From assembly GCF_001704415.2 (NCBI RefSeq), contig NC_030823.1, positions 75,454,458 to 75,518,457 of the forward strand: DNA of 64,000 nucleotides, in the 5' to 3' direction. Both the position numbers and the translations under genes were made by a program. This document shows, in pieces, positions 56,514 to 64,000 of the stretch. Numbering within the stretch: position 1 is the stretch's first letter; each line of letters begins with the position of its first letter. The notes below the pieces were generated by a model. It saw nothing but the letters and a program-made list of their open reading frames with translations, had not been told where the DNA came from and made no database searches. Origin of the DNA: Capra hircus (taxonomy: Eukaryota; Chordata; Mammalia; Artiodactyla; Bovidae).

Positions 56514-57635
56514 TGCTTTGGTGCATTCTAAATCTTTAGCGTTCCATTCTCAACATTTTCCTTTAAGAGGCTTCAAAGCCAGATAGATCTTGCCCAGGGA
56601 GAAGCATATCCAAATTCATACAACAGATTTGAAATCATATTTATTTAATTAGACACTATTTCTATGAGACATCTCTGGACACACACACGTACACACAAAG
56701 GAAAAAAAAAAAAAAGAAGAAAAAAAAGAGCCCAACAGGTCTGTTCATTAAAACATCTCTTCCTGTGTGTGCTGAGAATGTCAAGTGACCACTGCATTCT
56801 CCTCCAGGGAGCTTATAATCAAGCCCAGGACCCAGTTAGATGAGAAAAAAAAGGGGGGCCTTTTTTTTTCTAGTCTTAACAAAGTCATATTCTTCCTTGC
56901 ACCAATCCTTGCCCTCTGTAAAAAATAAAATAAAAATTTTAAACCTGTTTATAAAAAAAAATGTTTCCACCTATTAGGCCATAATAAGGAACAGGAGTTT
57001 TATTTAGTATGGAGGCAGGATCAGTCCTGTTCTCACTCTGTCCTGCACTCATGCCTAAGGAACTCTTAAGAAGCAGACTTTCCTGATAGTCTCCCCCCGC
57101 CCCCCCCACAAGGATTATGTGTTCGCCAAATCTATAGAAAGCTAAATGCCCAGCACTGTTTTAGATATTAGAAAACGTGGTAGATACAGACACACCCTGC
57201 CTTCAGCCTGAAATACTGTAGGGGACACACGGACCTGAGGGTTGTCGTGGAAGTGGTTTTGCATAAAGTTCAGGGATGGAGATCTCAAATGCCTACGGGC
57301 CCAGACAGGCAGTATAAAGGTGTGAAGGTTACCCTACGCAAGGCATCTGGTTTTGGTGGGACCTATGGTGAAACTGAAGACTTTGAAATTAAAAAAAAAA
57401 AGCTTTAAAGTACTGACTGCAAAATGGCACCAGATTTGGCAGATATGGCTGGAGACTGTAAGTAGGCCAGGTCTGGCCCAGAGACATGGAGTCCTTAGGA
57501 GATTTTATGAAGGCATGGAGGGGAAAATAAGGGAAAGCATCAAACATCTTGCTAGAAGCTTGGCGATTAAATAGCCTTTGTCAGGGAAGGTTTTCTAGGA
57601 AAAAAAAATCATTAGCTGTCATCTAAAATAAGCAT
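56514..57635. other. Mostly unique DNA, low-complexity patches
   Basis: A-rich runs near 56700-56730, C-rich tract at about 57092-57108. 57150-57330 loosely resembles antisense L2 (gcccagcactgttttagata). No exon recognised. Confidence 0.4.
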
Positions 57636-57840
57636 GGGCTTCCCCGGTGGCTCAATGGTAAAGAACCCGCCTACCAATGCAGGAGACGCAAGAGACGTGG
57701 TGGTTCAGGAAGATCCCCTGGAGGAGGAAATGGCAACCCACTCCAGGATTCTTGCTTGGGAAATGCCACGGGCGGAGGAGCCTGGAAGGCTGCAGTCCAC
57801 AGGGGTCACAAAAGAGTCAGACACGACTTCGCAACTAAAC
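57636..57840 (+). mobile_element. Bov-tA SINE
   Basis: Plus-strand Bov-tA with a small deletion in the head-body junction (gtggttcaggaagatcc). It ends in cgcaactaaacaacg. Confidence 0.92.
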
Positions 57841-58917
57841 AACGAAATAGAGGTGCATTTACTGCATGGAAGACCCTGAAAGTGTGGGCGAGACCAGGAG
57901 GCTGAATGGCTCGTTCCAACCAGTGTTTCTCTTCTCAGCGTCCCTCTCAGCCCATCATGCGCTCTGAGCTGACTTGAACACATTCGTTTTGAGCCTGGGA
58001 AGGCCAGAGAAGAGAGATGGGGAGAAGGGATGGTGGAACCGAGGGCAAAGAGGAAGGCCTTTTCCTCCTCTTCCAACCAGGGGCATAGAAAGGCTGGTTC
58101 TGGAGAAGAGCTTCCATTCTTAGGATCCTGCCCAGCTCGGGTACCAAAATCCTCACGCACCACAGCAGAAGTACAGCAAGGAGCGGGTGCTTGCTCCTGA
58201 ATCTCTGGTGATGAATCACGTGTATTTATTTCAGTGTCAGAGAAAAATTTCTTGAGAACCTTCTGTGAGCATTAAGATGTCATCCATTTCAAGGGGAAGA
58301 AGTCTCCAGTCTTTCTCTCTCTGAAGGCACATTATTCTCCAGCACATTAATTGGTCCTGTTAGATTGATTTTTGAAAGGTGGTACCTGGCTGAGGAAAAA
58401 TTCTGATTTCCTAGTGCAATTATCTGCTGAGTACTTATCTTTCCAGGAAAAGCTCTTCACCAAAAGCTCTTTAGTGGTGAGTTTCAAGGAAGGTTTTGAA
58501 ATGACATTTTAAAGAAGAGATAAGAATGGTTCTGTTGAGGATTTAAACTTTTCTTTAAAAGAATTTTAGGTGTTGGCAATTTCCTGAATAGCAGAGTCCT
58601 GAAATAAATGAGCAGAGACGGCTCAAACCTGAGAGTGTGAGTCTGCCAACTGAGAACGGCAGTGTCCGAGGCCCACAGGGATGATACACGTGGTCTCATT
58701 CTCCAGCCAAGTCTTGAGTCTCTTCTGCGATACTTGTTGGGAATCTAGCCTCTGTTTGAAGTCTTCTAGATTTGACGAAATTTATGGTCTCTTAATGAAA
58801 CTCATTCTATTTTTCTTGACTTCCCAGGTCATTCAGAAATTCTTCCTTAAAGTAAAAAATGCATATGTGTGTGTGTCTCTGTGTGTGTATATCTTTTTAT
58901 TAATTCCAGTTACTATT
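57841..58917. other. Unique DNA, no gene seen
   Basis: No repeat recognised except a short tg microsatellite near 58866-58890. The 152-codon reverse frame 57705-58163 starts in unique DNA and ends in the SINE; no domain. Confidence 0.4.
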
Positions 58918-59132
58918 TGTTTTTGTTATTTAGTCACTAAGTCATGTCTGATTCTTTGTGACCCTATGCACTGTAGCCTTCCAGGCTCCTCTGTCCATGG
59001 GATTCTCCAGATGAGAATACTGGAGTGGGTTGCTATTTCCTCCTCCAGGGGATCTTCCCGACCCAGGGATTCGAATCCGAGTCTCCTGCTCTGGCAGGCA
59101 GATTCTTTACCATTAAGCCAGCAGGGAAGCCC
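58918..59132 (-). mobile_element. Bov-tA SINE
   Basis: Complete minus-strand Bov-tA (tgttatttagtcactaagtc to agccagcagggaagccc). Confidence 0.93.
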
Positions 59133-59394
59133 TACGGGAAGCCGCACCAGCTGCTATGGAATACACTAAATAAAATGGAATCTTCTTGTAAATAGACTGG
59201 AGTTATTGGGAAGTAGCTATTCTCACTCTCTAGATAGAATCATTAAACCTTGTTTTCCTTTCTGTTTCATTTTTCTAGTTCAGTTAGAACATCGCTAGTA
59301 CAAAGGATGTGAGAATGTTTTCCGTGGTCAGAGAGCTGTTTTTTCTAAACTCAGGGAGGGGCAGGATGAAATGGATGTACATTTCTGTATCTAC

Positions 59395-60213
59395 CAAGAA
59401 AACGAAGATCATGGCATCTGGTCCCATCACTTCATGGGAAATAGATGGGGAAACTGTGGAAACAGTGTCAGACTTTATTTTGGGGGACTCCAGAATCACT
59501 GCAGATGGTGACTGCAGCCATAAAATTAAAAGACATTTACTCTTTGGAAGAAAAGTTATGACCAACCTAGATAGCATATTGAAAAGCAGAGACATTACTC
59601 GGCCAACAAAGGTCCGTCTAGTCAAGGCTATCAGAGAAGGTGATGGCACCCACTCCAGTGTTCTTGCTTGGAGAATCCCAGGGACGGGGGAGCCTCATGG
59701 GCTGCCGTCTATGGGGTCGCACAGAGTCGGACACGACTGAAGCAACTTAGCAGCAGCAGCAGCAGCAGTCAAGGCTATGGTTTCTCCTGTGATCGGATGT
59801 GAGAGTTGGACTGTGAAGAAAGCTGAGTGCCGAAGAATTGATGCTTTTGAACTGTGGTGTTGGAGAAGACTCTTGAGAGTCCCTTGGACTGCAAGGAGAT
59901 CCAACCAGTCCATTCTGAAGGAGATCAGCCCTGAGTGTTCTTTGGAAGGAATGATGCTGAAGCTGAAACTCCAATACTTTGGCCCACTCATGCGAAGAGT
60001 TGACTCATTGAAAAAGACTCTGATGCTGGGAGGGATTGGGGGCAGGAGGAGAAGGGGACGACAGAGGATGAGATGGCTGGGTGGCATCACTGACTCGATG
60101 GATGTGAGTCTGAGTGAGCTCCGGGAGTTGGTGATGGACAGGGAGGCCTGGTGTGCTACGATTCATGGGGCTGCAGAGTCGGACACGACTGAGCGACTGA
60201 ACTGAACTGAAGA
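59395..60213 (+). mobile_element. BovB LINE 3' end, interrupted by a Bov-A SINE
   Basis: Plus-strand BovB starting at the KTKIMASGPITSWEIDGE codons (frame 59309-59740) and resuming after the SINE with GCESWTVKKAECRRIDAF and GRRRRGRQRMRWLGGI (frame 59777-60205). It ends in gaact repeats. Without the SINE the frame is close to continuous, so this is among the less decayed 3' copies. Confidence 0.95.
59632..59766 (+). mobile_element. Young Bov-A (Bov-A2-type) SINE nested in BovB, (AGC)n tail
   Basis: Starts cagagaaggtgatggcac, lacks a tRNA head, and ends ctgaagcaacttagcagc with about six agc units, a tail typical of Bov-A2. Perfect 12-bp direct repeats agtcaaggctat at 59620-59631 and 59767-59778 are both BovB sequence. 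Confidence 0.95.
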
Positions 60214-60472
60214 TCTCTCCTGGATCAGGAGTCTTAGGGAGAAGTAAAATTCATAATAGATTTGACTCCTGGGCTTGGGAGCTCTACCACCTAATGGAGG
60301 GCTTTGCGCTGCTAAGGGCTACTTTGTGAAAGAGCACTTGAGGATGAATGGCAGGTCAGCTCTCAGATGGGATTAATCTGGGAAGGCTTCATGGAGGAAG
60401 TGAGCTACTCAGGAGTTGGAAGACCCAAAGATACATTGTTATAACAAACTCTGGGTCACAATTCAGATGTCT

Positions 60473-60752
60473 CAGTTCAGTTCAGTTCATTTCAGTGCCT
60501 CAGTCGTGTCCAGCTCTTTGTGACCCCATGAATCACAGCACACCAGGCCTCCCTGTCCATCACCAACTCCCGGAGTTCACTCAGACTCACGTCCATCGAG
60601 TCAGCGATGCCATCCAGCCATCTCATCCTCTGTCATCCCCTTCTCCTCCTGCCCCCAATCCCTCCCAGCATCAGGGTCTTTTTCAATGAGTCAACTCTTC
60701 TCACGAGGTGGCCAAAGTACTGGAATTTCAGCTTTAGCATCATTCCTTCCAA
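60473..60752 (-). mobile_element. BovB LINE 3' end with 8-bp TSD
   Basis: 280-bp minus-strand BovB tail. Direct repeats agatgtct at 60465-60472 and 60753-60760. Confidence 0.94.
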
Positions 60753-60962
60753 AGATGTCTAGATTTACTCTAAAGAAGCTGGCTTTCTTTCTACCAATTT
60801 AAAGCAGAGACTGATAAATAAAACCAAAGCAAATTTAGGCCAAAATCCTTTTTACGCTTTGATAGCAAACTTTTCTGTGTCTGCAAGCTTTTGAGGGTTT
60901 GTCAGGTGGTTCTAAATGTAGTTGGTATTCTTTATTTTTCTTTTAAAAGTAATGTAATTTAT

Positions 60963-61041
60963 CCGAAGGGCTTCCCAGGTGCAGCAGAAACTAACACGAC
61001 ATTGTAAAGCAACCATGCTCCAATAAAAATTAATTTAAAAG
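60963..61041 (+). mobile_element. SINE-start/L1-end chimeric insertion
   Basis: Perfect 11-bp direct repeats atgtaatttat (60952-60962 and 61042-61052) bracket a 79-base insert. Its first part reads gggcttcccaggtg, the 5' start of Bov-tA. The rest (cagcagaaactaacacgaca, then ctccaataaaaattaa) is the L1 3' end with a short A-rich tail. Confidence 0.8.
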
Positions 61042-61192
61042 ATGTAATTTATTAAAATAATAAAGGAAGTGTAACTGTAACCCTAAGTTTCAGCTATAAC
61101 ATTAACAAATAGGAAATGGAAGAGTGACGTTAACAGAAAAACAATAGTCAGGAAACAGTGCCATTAAGAAAACATACATGTCAACCAAGGGT

Positions 61193-61403
61193 GCCTGCGT
61201 GCTTAGTCATGTCCTACTCTTGTGACACTTTGGACTGTAGCCTGCCAGGCTCCTCTGCCCATGGGGTTTTCCAGGTAAGAATACTGGAGTGGATTGCTGT
61301 TTCCTTCTCCAGGGGATTGTCCCGACCCAGGGATCAAACCCACATCTCCTGTGTCTCCTGCAATGCAGGCAGATTCTTTACCTACTGAGCCCCTGGGGAA
61401 GCT
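61193..61403 (-). mobile_element. Bov-tA SINE
   Basis: Complete minus-strand Bov-tA (gcgtgcttagtcatgtccta to ctgagcccctggggaagc). Confidence 0.93.
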
Positions 61404-61491
61404 GATACATATCCTCTACCCACATTTAATCATCTTATGAGCCAACTTCTTAGATGCAGTCTGCACTGCCCACTCAGAGTATAAGAACAGC

Positions 61492-61700
61492 AGGGAACTC
61501 CCCTGGTGATGCAGTGGTTAAGAATCTGCCTTGCAATGCAAGGGACATGGGTTGGATCCTGGGTCTGGGAACTAAGACCTCACATGCAACATGCCACAGC
61601 TACTGAGCTCGCATGCTCTGGAGCCCTAGCTCTGCAACCAGAGAGTTTGTGGGCCTCAACAAAAGAGCCCTTCTGCTTCAGCCAAGAACTGAGGCAGCCA
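61492..61700 (+). mobile_element. CHR-type tRNA-Glu SINE
   Basis: Plus-strand head (gggaactcccctggtgatgc, aagaatctgccttgcaatgc), then ctgggaactaagacctcaca and a body with gcatgctctggagccctagc, ending in an A/T-rich tail. No Bov-A body. Confidence 0.83.
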
Positions 61701-63565
61701 AAATAGCTAATTAATTATTTTAAAAAGTTTCAAATGATGAGAACAACAGAATTTTAGAATTGAAAAAGGACTTACAGTTTTACAAAAAAAAAAAAAAAAG
61801 ACTTTCCACCCAAAATAAAAGTCCCTAATGTGGAAATAAACTCAATAATATACTTAAGTGATGTCACTGAAAATTTGCTGGGTGCATCCCCACCCATTGA
61901 TCACAGCTTAGTTCCTGCTTATCTTATTCAAAAACACTGGATGTCATTGGTGTTCTTATTCTGAAAACATAGCAACATGGATTTTTATCTAAGAGGGAAA
62001 TAAAATTCCTCAAACTGTTGAATAACTTTTCTTACTATGTAACACATTCATATCGGGATTTTAATATAGATTATGCCTTCTCAAAATAACTTCTTCATGA
62101 TAAAATTAAGGCCATTTTTCACCCTTCATAAATCATTAGACTTTGTTGAGCATTTTCTTCAGCTCTCCATCAATGTTTCCCCTTTGGGCTGAAACCAAGC
62201 ATGGAAAATTTCACCTTACCAGACAGGCCTTTTTGGAACCCATAAGCAGTGGTCAGGGAGTTAAATTTATATTTAACTTCACATGCTTTTTTACCACAAA
62301 TGATATAATATGGGGTACTGAACGGTCTTTTTAATTTTTTTTTCTGGTATAATTGAGTTAGCTTGCTGGTTTGTTCAATTTTTTTTATGAGCCACTTATA
62401 GATTTATTTAGGTATTTCAGTATACTCGGACCTCTGTCTCTCAGAATTGAATGTCTGAAGCTTTTTTTTTTTTTTTCCTTTTTGGGTACATAAATAAGAG
62501 GATTTCAGACGGGCAAAATATTTCCATGCTGCAAAACAATAAGGTGATTATGTATCATCTGAGGTTATTTGGAATCCCCAAATATAAAGAACGTGGACAT
62601 AAGCTAACATGGATCTCAAATGTTCTCTACATTGATACGATTTGAGACTGAATTTTATAAAGAGAGAGGGAACTATGTTGGGAGAGTAAGACGCTTGATT
62701 CCTTTTTATTTCTTCATGTAAGCTTTTATGAGTTTAAAAAATGAACAAAAATAGGCATTTGAGAAGTTGGAAACATTTAATCAAAAGTGACAAACTTAAA
62801 ACTCGATAGGTGTGCCAGAAATTAACACGGAGTCTGGAATCTTGGTTATTAATTTATTCATTTATTTGTATGCATGTATTTATTTCTTCATCACTTTGAG
62901 TCATATGGATAAAAACTCGTATCACATGGGAATTAAATCTTTTGGGAGAGAAGGAGAGAAAAAAGTGGCTAGAAGTACAAAAATTAAGAAGTAGTAGAGG
63001 AAGCCTGGTGAAAGTCTGGAGGACTTATGAGTAGATACGGGAGGCCGCGGGAAGTAATAACTTTGACGGGGCTTGCCTTTTTGCTCTAGGTGTCCTGGAA
63101 TCCTTTGGGAAGGTGTAGACAGAGCGAGGTCACGGAAGTCGTCAGTATTTGGAACGAGATGGGGAACAACTCTAGTGCGGCCACTTCTAACTGCTGGAAA
63201 GTGTGCCCTGAATCTGTCAGCAAGATTTCTGTCTGGGTTCAGTTGGATAAACAGCACGGCAAGGAGATCAAACCTCACTTATTTTCATTCTGGGTCTTCA
63301 TCGGCCCCTGGAGAAAGTGACTGTCTCAGTTACCTTTTAAAAAAAAAAAATAAAATTATGACTTTTGGCTTTTGTTCTGCTTAAGTTGTTTGATTTCGAG
63401 TCTTCATATCGGGGTTTTTAGCCCTTACATGGGATTAGCACCTTCTTAGGCCGGTAGTTCTCCCGAGCTGCCTACAGTGATCACTGGCATCAATGATAAT
63501 TTGTTAATTTCAGAATGTTTGATCACATCTCTTACGGCTTTCACTTGTTGGTCTCTAGCTCAGCT
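61701..63565. other. Unique AT-rich DNA
   Basis: No recognised transposon. Poly-A at about 61781-61799 and poly-T at 62461-62476. Near 63090-63320 a 76-codon frame follows a tttttgctctag acceptor-like sequence and is followed by an A-rich aataaa stretch, but no family match is recognised. Confidence 0.4.
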
Positions 63566-63576
63566 CCGATTAATTT

Positions 63577-63898
63577 GTGCTTAGTTGTTCAGTCATGTCT
63601 GACTCTGCGACCCCATGGATTGTAGCCTGCCAGGCTCCTCTCTGCATGGAATTTTCCAGGCAGGAATATTGGGTTGGGTTGCCATGCCCTTCTCCAGGGA
63701 ATCTTCCCGACCCAGGAATCGAATCCAGGTCTCCCGCATTGAAGGTGGATTCTTTACCAGCTGAGCCACCAGGGAAGCCCGAGAACACTGGAGTGGACAG
63801 CCGGTCCCTTCTCCAGGGGATCTTCCCAACCCAGGATCTGAGCTGGGTCACCTGCATTGCAGGCAGACTCTTTACCAGCTGAGCTACCAGGGAAGCCC
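63577..63898 (-). mobile_element. Dimeric Bov-tA SINE with perfect 11-bp TSD
   Basis: 322-bp minus-strand element with two tRNA-like heads, ending gggaagcccg at 63781 and gggaagccccc at 63900 on plus. Direct repeats ccgattaattt at 63566-63576 and 63899-63909 enclose both units, so the dimer was inserted as one piece. Confidence 0.93.
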
Positions 63899-63909
63899 CC
63901 GATTAATTT

Positions 63910-64000
63910 AGAGAGGTGCTTACTCACCACGGCTCTGTGTGGCTGATTTCATCCACGCCCTCTTCCCCAGTGTCCACTATGGGAAGCCCCTCCTTGAAGA
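63910..64000. other. Unique DNA to the window edge
   Basis: Short stretch without recognised features. Confidence 0.4.

Noticed and set aside
8375..60760. Regularly spaced similar segments suggestive of a CRISPR array or satellite
   Set aside because: The similar segments are independent BovB and Bov-tA insertions in both orientations with different TSDs and irregular spacing, in a mammalian genome.
3924..63898. tRNA-Glu-like segments that could be called tRNA genes
   Set aside because: Each is the head of a Bov-tA or CHR SINE, fused to a Bov-A body or A-rich tail and flanked by TSDs, with no proper cloverleaf expected.

Overview
The window is mammalian nuclear DNA from a ruminant, most likely a bovid. 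It is full of lineage-specific retroposons: BovB (RTE-clade) LINEs, their dependent Bov-tA/Bov-A SINEs (tRNA-Glu head plus BovB-derived tail), and the broader cetartiodactyl CHR-type tRNA-Glu SINEs. Older mammalian layers (L1, L2, MIR, a MaLR-like LTR, fossil DNA transposons) lie beneath them. I cannot tell cow, sheep, goat and related species apart from sequence alone. I found no convincing host exon, tRNA, rRNA or other functional RNA gene. Nearly every long open frame is a repeat read through in some frame, so this looks like gene desert or deep intron.

Layout. 1-8 kb: mostly unique AT-rich DNA with one tiny L1 insertion, scattered Bov-tA copies and a BovB 3' fragment. 8-24 kb: BovB pieces inside older elements (L2, a hAT-like fossil, L1), a CpG-dense block at about 16.56-16.94 kb, and a MaLR-like LTR near 20.4 kb. 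24.8-28.5 kb: the largest element, a near full-length BovB on the minus strand (3,698 bp between perfect 12-bp target-site duplications, TSDs). 30-38 kb: alternating BovB 3' ends, SINEs, MIR and L2. 38-41.6 kb: mostly unique or ancient sequence. 41.6-49.8 kb: two further long minus-strand BovB copies (about 1.8 and 2.4 kb) and several short plus-strand 3' ends. 50-64 kb: unique DNA with SINEs, a BovB copy interrupted by a young Bov-A SINE (59.4-60.2 kb), and a dimeric Bov-tA near the right edge.

The BovB ORF remnants encode an APE-type endonuclease followed by a reverse transcriptase. All three long copies are broken by frameshifts and stops, and two carry catalytic-residue changes, so none should be autonomous. 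BovB enzymes are the known drivers of Bov-tA/Bov-A mobility through the shared 3' tail, which explains why the two families dominate together. Many insertions still have legible TSDs, so the order of events can be read directly. I saw no evidence of an undescribed functional system; the interest lies in retroposition scars, chimeras and nested insertions. Family names come from remembered consensus sequences, not a database search.
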